Below are positions 48,697 through 56,838 of a DNA stretch of 64,000 nucleotides, in pieces. The DNA is from Rhodococcus sp. 14-2483-1-2 (GTDB lineage Bacteria; Actinomycetota; Actinomycetes; Mycobacteriales; Mycobacteriaceae): positions 124,001-188,000 of the forward strand of contig NZ_NPFW01000004.1 in assembly GCF_002259405.1 (NCBI RefSeq), in the 5' to 3' direction. Below the pieces are notes generated by a model. The model ran no database searches. It saw nothing but the letters and a program-made list of their open reading frames with translations, and was not told where the DNA came from. Within the stretch, counting starts at the first letter, position 1. Each line of letters begins with the position of its first letter. Position numbers and translations under genes: made by a program.

Positions 48697-50328
48697 GTGA
48701 CCGCAACGCTTCGTATCGATGATCTCGCCGCTTTTCACGGCGATCGAACCCTGTTCTCCGGCCTGGATCTGACGGTGACCGAGGGTGATGTGATCGGGCT
48801 CGTCGGGGCCAACGGTGCAGGTAAGTCGACGTTGTTGACGTTGCTCGCGGGGGTGGGGACGGCCGATCACGAGGGTGAGATCTACACCAGCCCGCCCGAC
48901 GCCACGGTCGGCTACCTGGCACAGGAACCCGAGCGCATTGCCGGGGAGACGGTGCTGGACTTTCTCGGTCGACGGACCGGGGTGACCGATGCCGAAGCCT
49001 CCATGAACGCAGCCGCCGAGGCGTTGGGCTCGAGTGACGAGGACCTCTACACCCCGGCACTGGAGAAGTGGCTTGCGCTCGGCGGCGCGGATCTGGCGGA
49101 GCGCACGGCGAAGGTGCTGGCGGATCTCGGTCTGGATGTCGACGGATCTGCGCTGATGACGGCGCTGTCCGGTGGGCAGGCTGCCCGCGCAGGGCTCGCC
49201 GCGATTCTGCTCGCTCGCTACGACATCCTGCTGCTCGACGAGCCGACCAACGATCTCGATCTGGCGGGCCTCGAGCAACTGGAGCAGTTCGTCGTCGCGA
49301 CGCGGGCGGCGATCGTCGTCGTCAGTCACGATCGAGAGTTTCTGGCGCGGACGGTGACGGGAGTCGTCGAGCTCGATCGGGCGCAGCGTCGCATCGATGT
49401 GTACGACGGCAGCTATCAGTCGTATCTGGCGGAACGCGAGATTGCGCGCCAGCATGCGCGGGAGAAGTACGACGAGTTCGCAGACACCAAGTCCGCGTTG
49501 GAGTCTCGCGCGCAGATGCAGCGAAACTGGATGGAGTCCGGGGTACGCAATGCGCGGCGCAAGGCCACCGACAACGACAAGATCGCCCGCAAGACCCGCG
49601 CCGAGTCCACCGAGAAACAAGCGGCGAAAGCCCGTCAGACCCAGCGGCGCATCGAGCGCCTCGAGGTGGTCGAGGAACCCCGCAAGGAATGGGAGCTGCG
49701 AATGGAGATTGCGGCGGCTCCCCGTAGCGGCACCGTTGTCTCGGTGCTGGGCGGGGCCGTCGTGCGGCGCTCCGGATTCACGTTCGGCCCGGTGACGACG
49801 CAGATCGAGTGGGGCGATCGAATTCTGATCACGGGGCCCAACGGTTCCGGCAAGACGACGTTGCTGTCGGTACTCCTGGGCCGCTTGGACCCGGACGAGG
49901 GCACGGCCGCGCTGGGTTCGGGCGTGGCGATCGGTGAAATCGACCAGGCACGAGCATATTTCGTCGGCGAGGGCACAGTGTCCGACGCCCTGAGCGCAGC
50001 GGTTCCCGAGTGGCCCGACGCCGAGGTCCGCACCCTGCTGGCCAAGTTCGGCCTGCGCGGCGACGACGCACTGCGGCCGGCGTCGTCTCTCTCGCCCGGT
50101 GAGCGAACCCGCGCGGCACTCGCCCTGCTGCAGGCCCGCGGAGTCAACCTGCTGGTACTCGACGAGCCGACCAACCACCTCGATCTGCCTGCCATCGAAC
50201 AACTCGAACGGGCCATGGAGAACTTCGAGGGCACGCTGCTGCTGGTGACACACGACCGCAGAATGCTCGACACGGTCCGCAGCACTCGGCACTGGACGAT
50301 GACCGACGGGCAGTTGTCGGAACTGTAG
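48697..50328 (+). CDS. ABC-F family ATPase
   Basis: A 543-residue protein with two ABC domains and no membrane part. Domain 1: GANGAGKST near 33, LSGGQAAR, LLLDEPTNDLD. Domain 2: GPNGSGKTT near 384, LSPGERTR, LVLDEPTNHLD. A charged linker of about 80 residues (roughly 235-320, with AREKYDEFADTKSALESRAQ) separates them; this is the P-site tRNA interaction region in ribosome-acting ABC-F proteins. Candidates are translation factors such as EttA and antibiotic-resistance ribosomal protection proteins. The start is GTG 48697. A perfect terminator hairpin follows. Confidence 0.92.
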   Translation: MTATLRIDDLAAFHGDRTLFSGLDLTVTEGDVIGLVGANGAGKSTLLTLLAGVGTADHEGEIYTSPPDATVGYLAQEPERIAGETVLDFLGRRTGVTDAEASMNAAAEALGSSDEDLYTPALEKWLALGGADLAERTAKVLADLGLDVDGSALMTALSGGQAARAGLAAILLARYDILLLDEPTNDLDLAGLEQLEQFVVATRAAIVVVSHDREFLARTVTGVVELDRAQRRIDVYDGSYQSYLAEREIARQHAREKYDEFADTKSALESRAQMQRNWMESGVRNARRKATDNDKIARKTRAESTEKQAAKARQTQRRIERLEVVEEPRKEWELRMEIAAAPRSGTVVSVLGGAVVRRSGFTFGPVTTQIEWGDRILITGPNGSGKTTLLSVLLGRLDPDEGTAALGSGVAIGEIDQARAYFVGEGTVSDALSAAVPEWPDAEVRTLLAKFGLRGDDALRPASSLSPGERTRAALALLQARGVNLLVLDEPTNHLDLPAIEQLERAMENFEGTLLLVTHDRRMLDTVRSTRHWTMTDGQLSEL

Positions 50329-50334
50329 TCACGC

Positions 50335-50383
50335 GAATCGGGTGCAGCTGACCGCGGTGAGCGCGGTCAGCTGCACCCGATTC
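50335..50383. terminator. Perfect bidirectional terminator hairpin
   Basis: Perfect 22-base arms (starting GAATCGGGTGCAGCTG) enclose the five-base loop GTGAG. It lies between the stops of the converging ABC-F and hydrolase genes, 7 and 4 bases from them, and so can terminate both transcripts. No T-run. Confidence 0.85.
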
Positions 50384-50386
50384 ACG

Positions 50387-51214
50387 TCAGCTCAGCAGTA
50401 TTTCGTTCATTTCGGCGGCCGGATGCATCGGCAGCGTGTGGTGCGTGGCTCCGTCGAGTATTGCGATTCGCGCGTCAGGTAATACGGCTCGGACTGCCGC
50501 TTCGATCTTGGATGCGTTGTGTACCTTCCCTTTCCCCGCCAGGACCACGGTTGTGCGCACATTGAAGCCCTCGAACGCAGCAGGCTTCGGCCGTTTCGGG
50601 ACGATGGTCTTCGCCGTCGGGAAATGTGCGGCTCCGAGCGCGAGGACGTCGAGCCAGTCGGAATCCAGTTCCAGGCCATCGGTCTCCCACCCTACGAAGC
50701 GTCGCTGCCGTGTCTCGTTGGGAGACAGCAGTATCGGAAGGGCATGAAGCAGGTATCGCGGACTCATGGAACCGAAGCAAGCATTGGGGTCGAGTAGCGT
50801 GAGTGCATCGACTCGGGTCGCGTTCCGCAGGGCGTACGCCAGGGCGATCATCGCGCCGTAGGAATGTCCGCAGAGTGCCGCGGTGGGCAGCTTCAGCTCG
50901 TCCAGCACCGCCGTCACCCAGTTCAGCAGCTCGTCCACCGAGTCGATGGACTGCTGTCCGGGGACGCTGCGCCCGACGTCACCCATGAGGTCGACCGCGT
51001 ACACCCGATACCGCTGCGAGAGCGCCTCGACGTTGGCGAACCACACGGTGGACGTGGCACCCGCCCCAGGGAGCAGCACCAGCGCCGGGCCGTCGACGAG
51101 TCCGCAGGCGTTGATTCGCGTGGTGCCGTGCACCGTGTTCACGTCGATGGCTTGGGTATCCGTCGGCCACTTCTGCAGCACCCGGTCGTAGGCGGAGAAG
51201 AATTCGTCCAGCAT
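50387..51214 (-). CDS. Alpha/beta-fold hydrolase, divergent from a MarR regulator
   Basis: A 275-residue alpha/beta-hydrolase: VLLPGAGATSTVWF in the oxyanion region, GHSYGAMIALAYAL near 120 with the nucleophilic Ser, and a final ATHHTLPMHP with the catalytic His. ATG 51214 (MLDEFFSAYD) is chosen because the frame upstream enters the regulator promoter. The neighbouring MarR gene and the intergenic palindrome suggest substrate-induced expression. The substrate is not known. Confidence 0.85.
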   Translation of the reverse strand: MLDEFFSAYDRVLQKWPTDTQAIDVNTVHGTTRINACGLVDGPALVLLPGAGATSTVWFANVEALSQRYRVYAVDLMGDVGRSVPGQQSIDSVDELLNWVTAVLDELKLPTAALCGHSYGAMIALAYALRNATRVDALTLLDPNACFGSMSPRYLLHALPILLSPNETRQRRFVGWETDGLELDSDWLDVLALGAAHFPTAKTIVPKRPKPAAFEGFNVRTTVVLAGKGKVHNASKIEAAVRAVLPDARIAILDGATHHTLPMHPAAEMNEILLS

Positions 51215-51232
51215 CTCTGCAACCCTCAATTC

Positions 51233-51247
51233 TCTCGATGATCGAGA
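51233..51247. promoter_or_regulatory. Palindrome, probable MarR operator
   Basis: TCTCGAT-G-ATCGAGA is a perfect 7-1-7 palindrome in the 84-base gap between the hydrolase and the MarR gene. It lies 18 bases upstream of the hydrolase start. This is the size and place expected for a MarR dimer site controlling both directions. Confidence 0.6.
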
Positions 51248-51298
51248 TAGTAGACAATGGAGAGACCAATCGTCCAGCATCTCCCGAGGGATCAGCAC

Positions 51299-51754
51299 AT
51301 GACCGAACCTGTCGCCGCCGTGCATCAGTTGCGAGCACTGACCGTCGAGCTCGATCTCCTCGGCGCAGACTTCGCCCAGAAGCACTCACTTCACCCGACA
51401 GACATCCGCGCGCTGATCTGCCTACTGGATGCGGACCGAGCCGGAACGCGTGCCACACCCGGCTGGCTCGGCGGACAGCTGGGCCTGGAATCCGCGTCGG
51501 TCACGGCTCTGATCGATCGAATGGCCAAGCGACAGTTGGTATCACGTGAACCCGACCCAGACGATCGACGGCGGGTACTGCTACGGGTCACTGCACACGC
51601 AGCCGAACTCGGCACGACGTTCTTCGGCCCCGTCATCGGTCGGGCCGTCGACGAGCTCGCACGCTTCACACCAGAGCAGCGGGCGACGATCGACGAATTT
51701 CTGACGACCATGCATGCGGTGGTCGTGGCAGCTCGGGAACAACAATCCCTGTAG
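51299..51754 (+). CDS. MarR-family regulator
   Basis: A 151-residue winged-helix repressor: LHPTDIRALICLLDAD, then the recognition part GWLGGQLGLESASVTALIDRMAKRQLVSREPDPDDRRRVLLRVT with the wing Asp-Arg-Arg-Arg, and a C-terminal dimerisation helix. ATG 51299 has GAGGGA upstream; ATG 51257 is an in-frame alternative. It is divergent from the hydrolase, which is the probable target along with its own gene. Confidence 0.9.
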   Translation: MTEPVAAVHQLRALTVELDLLGADFAQKHSLHPTDIRALICLLDADRAGTRATPGWLGGQLGLESASVTALIDRMAKRQLVSREPDPDDRRRVLLRVTAHAAELGTTFFGPVIGRAVDELARFTPEQRATIDEFLTTMHAVVVAAREQQSL

Positions 51755-51769
51755 GCGCATCAACAAAAT

Positions 51770-51805
51770 CGTTATTAACGGTTGACACATCGTTGGGTTT
51801 ATACA
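51770..51805 (+). promoter_or_regulatory. Probable promoter of the XRE-ABC operon with small palindrome
   Basis: CGTTA-T-TAACG (51770-51780) is a perfect palindrome next to TTGACA (51782-51787) and a TATACA box (51800-51805). The spacing between the two boxes is only 12 bases, so one of them may not be used. ATG 51819 has no ribosome-binding site, so a near-leaderless transcript from the TATACA box is possible. Confidence 0.4.
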
Positions 51806-51818
51806 ACACTTCATTGTC

Positions 51819-52091
51819 ATGAGCCCCATCAAGCGCGGTACCGCGCTCCCGATCTACAACAGGGTGGGTGTTCTGCGGGCAGAACGGAAGATGAGCCGCG
51901 CGCAACTGGCCGAACTCGTCGAAGTGAACCCCCAGACGGTGGGAGCCCTCGAGCGGGGCGACCACTACCCGAGCCTCGACCTCGCGATGCGCATCTGCGA
52001 CGTCTTCGATCTGCCGATCGAAGCAGTGTTCTCGCGTACCGAACTCGGACCACTCTCCGCCGAACTCTTCCGAAGGGAGAAGGATCGATGA
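51819..52091 (+). CDS. XRE-family helix-turn-helix regulator
   Basis: A 90-residue, single-domain regulator of the short Cro/CI-like type (VLRAERKMSRAQLAELVEVNPQTVGALERGDHYPSLDLAMRICDVF). Proteins of this length head transporter operons in many Gram-positive bacteria. It overlaps the next gene by four bases (ATGA), so it regulates and is cotranscribed with the membrane protein and ABC genes. Its operator is likely within the upstream 36 bases. Confidence 0.9.
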   Translation: MSPIKRGTALPIYNRVGVLRAERKMSRAQLAELVEVNPQTVGALERGDHYPSLDLAMRICDVFDLPIEAVFSRTELGPLSAELFRREKDR

Positions 52092-52639
52092 CCACACCCA
52101 GCTCCGACCTCCTCACCCGCTACCAGGCGTATCGAACTCGACGATTCCTGGAGCACGACGCGAAAACCCGTCACTGGCTTCCGAACTGGCGCACCCAAGA
52201 GCGTCGTCGCATTCTCGCCGTCTTCGTGATGGCGTCCTTGCTCACTTTGTTGGTGATCGCCGTGTGGTCACTGTTCTCCCGGTGGGCACCGATCGCATGG
52301 GTCCCTGCCACCGTGATGTTTCTCGTCACGTGGACGATGTTGCAGACAGTGTCACGTCGCCACAGCGATGCACCGGTGGGCGCACTCGACGAGTGGGAAG
52401 TACAGCAGCGCAACGAAGCCCGCTCGATCGGCCTCACCGTCACTCAGGCCCTGGTGATGGTGGCAGTTCTGGTCCTGATCGTGCTGTCGGGAACGTACGA
52501 CAACGAGAACCTGGCGTACGCCGGAGCGTTGTGGACGCTCGCTGCTCTGCTGGCCGGCGGATGCGCACCGGCCGTCGTTCTCGCGTGGATCACCCCCGAC
52601 CCCGAACTCGAAGACACCGAAGATTTCGACCCGAAGTAA
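52088..52639 (+). CDS. Four-span membrane protein of the XRE-ABC operon
   Basis: A 183-residue membrane protein with spans near 45-65, 72-92, 123-143 and 150-172, a charged N-terminus (RYQAYRTRRFLEHDAKTRHW) and an acidic tail (PELEDTEDFDPK). It resembles no family I can name with confidence. The position between the XRE regulator and the ABC genes, with a four-base overlap and 16-base gap, makes it part of that exporter or its sensor. Confidence 0.75.
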   Translation: MTTPSSDLLTRYQAYRTRRFLEHDAKTRHWLPNWRTQERRRILAVFVMASLLTLLVIAVWSLFSRWAPIAWVPATVMFLVTWTMLQTVSRRHSDAPVGALDEWEVQQRNEARSIGLTVTQALVMVAVLVLIVLSGTYDNENLAYAGALWTLAALLAGGCAPAVVLAWITPDPELEDTEDFDPK

Positions 52640-52655
52640 CGACCGAAAGGGCACC

Positions 52656-53549
52656 ATGAGCACCCTCACGATCGACTCAGTCTCCAAGAGATACGGCGAC
52701 AAGATCGCCCTGGACAACCTCAGCTTCGACGTCCGGCCGGGCGAGCTGTTCGGCTTCGTCGGCAGCAACGGCGCGGGCAAGACCACCACGATGCGCATCG
52801 CGCTGGGAGTTCTGTCGGCAGATTCCGGCCAGGTTCTGTTGGGCGGCAAGCCCGTCGACCTCGACGTCCGCCGCACCATCGGCTACATGCCCGAGGAGCG
52901 TGGCCTGTATCCGAAGATGAAAGTCGGTCCGCAACTTGCGTACATGGCGGAGCTGCACGGACTGTCGTCCAAGGACGCCAAGGCAGCGGTGATTCGCTGG
53001 ACCGAACGTCTCGGAATCGATCAGCGCGTCAACGACACCGTCGACGCATTGAGCCTGGGTAACCAGCAGCGCGTCCAGTTGGCGGCCGCGCTGGTGCACG
53101 ACCCCGCAGTGCTGGTACTGGACGAGCCGTTCTCCGGTCTCGACCCCATCGCCGTCGACGTGATGAGCGAGGTGCTGCGCGAAAAGGCCGCTGCCGGAGT
53201 GCCGGTGGTGTTCTCGAGCCACCAACTCGACCTGGTGCAGCGCCTGTGCGACCGCGTCGGCATCATCGCCGCCGGCTCGATGAAGGCCGTCGGAACCGTC
53301 GACGAGCTACGCGGTTCGGGAGATGCGCAACTGCGCGTCCATGCACCGAACGCTGCCCCCGGATGGGCGTCGGGCATCGCCGGGGTGAGCACACTCGAAC
53401 AGGGTGACGGCGTCACCGTCCTCGGCCTGGCACCCGGGGCCGACGATCAGGAGATCCTGCGGGCCGCACTGGCAACCGGTCCGGTACACGAATTCTCCAT
53501 CCAGAAACCTTCCCTGAGCGACCTGTTCCGAGAGGCGGTAGTGGCATGA
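52656..53549 (+). CDS. ABC-2 transporter ATP-binding subunit (NatA type)
   Basis: A 297-residue ATPase of the DRA/NatA type: Walker A GSNGAGKTT near 37, signature LSLGNQQRVQ, which replaces the usual LSGGQ with LSLGN, and Walker B VLVLDEPFSGLDP. A C-terminal DUF4162-like extension (from about 220) is present as in drug exporters of this group. It has a GAAAGG site 6 bases before ATG and overlaps the permease by four bases (ATGA). Confidence 0.92.
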   Translation: MSTLTIDSVSKRYGDKIALDNLSFDVRPGELFGFVGSNGAGKTTTMRIALGVLSADSGQVLLGGKPVDLDVRRTIGYMPEERGLYPKMKVGPQLAYMAELHGLSSKDAKAAVIRWTERLGIDQRVNDTVDALSLGNQQRVQLAAALVHDPAVLVLDEPFSGLDPIAVDVMSEVLREKAAAGVPVVFSSHQLDLVQRLCDRVGIIAAGSMKAVGTVDELRGSGDAQLRVHAPNAAPGWASGIAGVSTLEQGDGVTVLGLAPGADDQEILRAALATGPVHEFSIQKPSLSDLFREAVVA

Positions 53550-54745
53550 GCTCACAACTGAATTCCTTCAGCGCGGTCTCACTGATCGCCAAGCGCGAGT
53601 TCACCGTTCAGGTGATGAAGAAGAGCTTCGTCATCAGCAACGTGATCATCCTGGCCGTCATCGTCGGCGGCATCATCGCGTTCTCGATCTTCTCCGGCAG
53701 CGGTGACGAAGAGCGTGACGTCGTCGGCATCGCCGGAGACCAGTCCATCGCGGCCGTGGTGGAAGCAACCGGCGACGCCGTCGGATCTCCGGTCGAGGTG
53801 CGCGAGGTTGCCGACGCGGCGGCCGCACGCAGCGGCGTCGAATCGGGAGATCTCGACGTGGCGTTGGTTCCGGACGGAACTGCGGGTGCGTACACCGCTG
53901 TCACCGAGTCCGATCTGACCGGCACGTTGCGCGCCGTCGTCGAAGGCAGTGTCGCAACGCAGGCCACCAATACTGCACTGGCGCAACAGGGTGTGGACCA
54001 GAACGAGCTGGCGGCAGCGACAAGTGCCGCAACGGTCACCGTCGACGCGATCGATCCGCCGGACCCCGAAGCCGGTCAGCGAACTGCGTTGGCTGCAGGC
54101 TCTGTGTTCCTGCTCTACGCACAGATCATCGGTTTCGGGATGTACGTCGCGATGGGTGTCGTCGAGGAAAAGTCCTCGCGCGTGGTCGAACTGCTGCTCT
54201 CCACCGTCCGCCCCCTGCAATTGCTGTGGGGAAAGATCCTCGGCATCGGTGCGGTCGGCATCCTGCAGCTTGCCCTGTACGGAATAGCCGGTGTGGGCGC
54301 AGGATTGGGTACGGGAACGCTGACGATCACCGGGGCAGCGGTGAGCGTGTTCGCTGGAACTCTCTTCTGGTTCGTTCTCGGTTTCGCCTTCTTCGCGGTG
54401 CTCTATGCAGCAGGCGGATCGATGGTCTCGCGGCAGGAGGACGTCAACTCGACCACCATGCCGCTGTTGATCTTGATCCTGGCGATGTTCTTCGCCGCGT
54501 CGTCTTCCCTGAGTGACCCGGAGGGCACGTTGAGCAACACACTCAGCTGGATTCCTCCGTTCTCCGCAATCATGATGCCGCTGCGCATCGCGGCTGGAGT
54601 CGCATCGCCAGTACAGATCGTCGGTTCGGCAGTCCTGATGGTGGTCACCACCGTAATCCTGGCCATGGGCGCGGCGAAGATCTACCAGCGCTCCATTCTT
54701 CGGATCGGCAAGACCGTCTCGTGGAAGGAAGCGTTTTCTCGCTAG
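53546..54745 (+). CDS. ABC-2 transporter permease (NatB type)
   Basis: A 399-residue permease. One span (about 28-48) precedes a 150-residue external domain, followed by about five spans from residue 180. It carries MGVVEEKSSRVVELLLSTVRPLQLLWGKILG, the conserved ABC-2/NatB coupling segment. With the upstream ATPase it makes a Na+-, bacitracin- or drug-type efflux pump. Its start overlaps the ATPase stop. The external domain is unusually rich in acidic residues. Substrate unknown. Confidence 0.9.
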   Translation: MSSQLNSFSAVSLIAKREFTVQVMKKSFVISNVIILAVIVGGIIAFSIFSGSGDEERDVVGIAGDQSIAAVVEATGDAVGSPVEVREVADAAAARSGVESGDLDVALVPDGTAGAYTAVTESDLTGTLRAVVEGSVATQATNTALAQQGVDQNELAAATSAATVTVDAIDPPDPEAGQRTALAAGSVFLLYAQIIGFGMYVAMGVVEEKSSRVVELLLSTVRPLQLLWGKILGIGAVGILQLALYGIAGVGAGLGTGTLTITGAAVSVFAGTLFWFVLGFAFFAVLYAAGGSMVSRQEDVNSTTMPLLILILAMFFAASSSLSDPEGTLSNTLSWIPPFSAIMMPLRIAAGVASPVQIVGSAVLMVVTTVILAMGAAKIYQRSILRIGKTVSWKEAFSR

Positions 54746-54754
54746 GGTTCTTCC

Positions 54755-56239
54755 ATGAGCCCACGGACATCCGCCGCCGAGATTCTCGACTCCGTTCTCG
54801 ACGGCGGATCGTTCGTGTCCTGGGACTCCGAGCCGGTCGACGTTCACCCCAACGACTCGTATCAGCGCGACCTGGCGAAAGCTCGCGAGAAGAGCGGGGT
54901 CGACGAGTCGGTGTTGACGGGCGAGGGCACCATCGACGGCCGACGCGTGGTGATCATCGCCTGCGAGTTCGCCTTTCTCGCCGGTTCGATCGGCGTCGCG
55001 GCGGCCGAACGCATCACCTCCGCGATCGAGCGCGCCACCGCAGAGGGCCTGCCGCTCATTGCCTCCCCCACCTCCGGCGGCACTCGTATGCAGGAGGGGA
55101 CGTTGGCTTTCGTGCAGATGGTCAAGATCGCCTCCGCCGTCACCGCGCACAAGGCGGCGCACCTGCCGTACCTGGTGTATCTGCGCAATCCGACGACCGG
55201 AGGCGTGTTCGCGTCCTGGGGGTCGTTGGCGCACGTCACCGTCGCCGAACCCGGCGCGCTCATCGGATTTCTCGGCCCGCGGGTCTATCAGGCGTTGTAC
55301 GACAAACCATTTCCCGACGGTGTCCAGACCGCCGAGAACCTCTACCAGCACGGCGTCATCGATGGCGTGGTGCCGCTGGATCACCTGCGTCACCTACTGA
55401 TTCGCGCACTTCGAGTAATTCTCGACGCCACCGTGTGGCCCGATCTCACCGGCGATGAGCCGGCCGAGATACCGGAGCAGTCTGCCTGGCATTCGGTGCA
55501 GTCGTCGCGTCGCGCAGATCGGCCAGGCATTCGACAACTCATCGAACACGCAGCCAGCGAACACGTTCCGCTCAGCGGCACCGGCCAGGGCGAGGCCGAC
55601 ACGTCGATTCTGTTGTCGCTGTGCCGCATTCGCGGTGTCTCATGCGTGCTGTTCGGAAACGACCGCAGCAGCAGCTCCGCCACCGCCACGATGGGTCCGG
55701 CGGCATTGCGAGAGGCGCGACGCGGCATGCGCCTCGCCGAGGAACTACGCCTACCGCTGGTGCTGGTGATCGACACCTTCGGCGCTGCACTGTCGAAGGA
55801 AGCCGAAGAAGGTGGCCTGGCACCGGAAATCGCGCGATCGATCTCCGATCTCGTCACCGTCGACACCCCGACCGTCTCGATTCTCCTCGGCCAGGGAACC
55901 GGCGGTGGAGCACTCGCGCTTCTTCCCGCCGACCGGGTGCTGTGCGCCCAGAACGCCTGGCTCGCACCACTTCCGCCGGAGGGTGCCAGTGCCATCGTGC
56001 ACCGCGACATCGTGCACGCCCCGGACATGGCCGAGGCCCAAGGCATCAGGTCGGTCGACCTCCTGCGCGACGGCATCGTCGACGCCGTCGTCCCCGAACT
56101 CCCCGACGCCGCCGACGAGCCCGCCGCGTTCTCCGGCCGCATCGCCGACGCCATCGTCCGGGAACTGCATGCGCTGTCGATCGTCGATCCCGAAACCCGA
56201 ACTCGGAACAGACTCGGCCGCTACCGCTCGCTGGGATGA
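54755..56239 (+). CDS. accD3: Acyl-CoA carboxylase beta-subunit-like protein AccD3
   Basis: A 494-residue carboxyltransferase, one residue off mycobacterial AccD3 (495). Both crotonase-fold halves are present: GEGTIDGRRVVIIACEFAFLAGSIGVAAAERI with SPTSGGTRMQEGT in the first, and VLVIDTFGAALSKEAEEGG with LGQGTGGGALALLPADRVL in the second. The enzyme uses biotin-borne carbon dioxide from an AccA partner not encoded here. It starts 9 bases after the ABC permease stop but is not obviously related to it. The stop codon begins the repeated element found also after htpG. Confidence 0.88.
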   Translation: MSPRTSAAEILDSVLDGGSFVSWDSEPVDVHPNDSYQRDLAKAREKSGVDESVLTGEGTIDGRRVVIIACEFAFLAGSIGVAAAERITSAIERATAEGLPLIASPTSGGTRMQEGTLAFVQMVKIASAVTAHKAAHLPYLVYLRNPTTGGVFASWGSLAHVTVAEPGALIGFLGPRVYQALYDKPFPDGVQTAENLYQHGVIDGVVPLDHLRHLLIRALRVILDATVWPDLTGDEPAEIPEQSAWHSVQSSRRADRPGIRQLIEHAASEHVPLSGTGQGEADTSILLSLCRIRGVSCVLFGNDRSSSSATATMGPAALREARRGMRLAEELRLPLVLVIDTFGAALSKEAEEGGLAPEIARSISDLVTVDTPTVSILLGQGTGGGALALLPADRVLCAQNAWLAPLPPEGASAIVHRDIVHAPDMAEAQGIRSVDLLRDGIVDAVVPELPDAADEPAAFSGRIADAIVRELHALSIVDPETRTRNRLGRYRSLG

Positions 56240-56345
56240 GCGGCTTCGCCGCATGTGAGCGAGGTGCCTTCGGGTCGTTCCGCAGGCTCCACTCCCGCCT
56301 CGCCCCCTGCTACGAGTTTTCGTGCACCTGCGAGGTCACGAGCGC
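56237..56345. repeat. Third, degenerate copy of the intergenic repeat element
   Basis: The 23 bases from the accD3 stop (56237-56259) differ by one base from those starting at the htpG stop (38339-38361). Further right, CCTGCTACGAG followed by a TTTTCGTGCACCTG segment matches the right arm of the 38357 element with differences. It also supplies the end of the next, minus-strand gene. Confidence 0.6.
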
Positions 56346-56708
56346 TACCACGTCACCTGCGCGAAGATCGGCGGGCAACTCCACCGGACTGACGCAGCGT
56401 CGACCCGGGCCGTGCACATCGACCTTGACCACCGGGCCCACCGAATGCCGATTGACCACGACGGCCTGCAGCAGATCCCCGAAGTCGGCATCGACGCCCA
56501 CTTCGCCTGCGATGACCGAGCGCACCCGAGTCACCAGAATCGAGCCCCACTGCACCGGAGTGCCCTGCGCATCGGCCAGATCCTCCAGCGCAACGCCGTC
56601 GACCGTGATGCGGCCACAGACGCAGTGCGTATCTGCAGGCCAGAGCGCTGGATCGCACCGCGCAACGTATGCGGCACCGAGGGACGGAAGCATGTCGAGA
56701 AGTGTCAT
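56310..56708 (-). pseudogene. Probable diaminopimelate-decarboxylase-family remnant lacking the PLP barrel
   Basis: An intact 132-codon reading frame. Residues 1-50 (MTLLDMLPSLGAAYVARCDP, ALWPADTHCVCG, then ITVDGVALEDLADAQGTPVQ) look like the N-terminal leader of type III PLP decarboxylases such as LysA. The last 50 (VVVNRHSVGPVVKVDVHGPG, then RRCVSPVELPADLRAGDVVAL) look like their C-terminal beta domain. The PLP-binding TIM barrel between these (about 250 or more residues, with the active-site Lys) is missing. Either an internal deletion made a pseudogene, or a reduced protein is still made. No ribosome-binding site is visible. Recognition is by memory of the family, not by a search. Confidence 0.5.
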
Positions 56709-56741
56709 GAGAAGAAGTCTTGCGCCGCGCGGTGGCGTCGA

Positions 56742-56774
56742 ACAGAGGTGTTGACGCAATCTTGACGGCACCGG
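56742..56774. repeat. 33-base direct repeat, copy A
   Basis: Copy A carries ACAGAGG, GTTGACGCAATCTTGACG and GCACCGG. Copy B at 59895-59928 differs by one substitution and one inserted T. The two copies bracket the methyltransferase-TetR-oxidoreductase-membrane protein module in the same orientation. Confidence 0.85.
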
Positions 56775-56813
56775 CAGAAAATTTGATGGACTTCGTCTCG
56801 CGACGCCTCCCAC

Positions 56814-56829
56814 TGTACCCGCTGGTACA
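56814..56829. promoter_or_regulatory. Palindromic operator TGTAC-N6-GTACA upstream of the methyltransferase gene
   Basis: TGTACCCGCTGGTACA is a perfect 16-base palindrome ending 9 bases before GTG 56839. The same TGTAC-N6-GTACA pattern occurs at 58174-58189 upstream of the oxidoreductase gene. The TetR-family gene lies between them, so this is most likely its autoregulatory operator. Confidence 0.75.
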
Positions 56830-56838
56830 TTCAATCGG

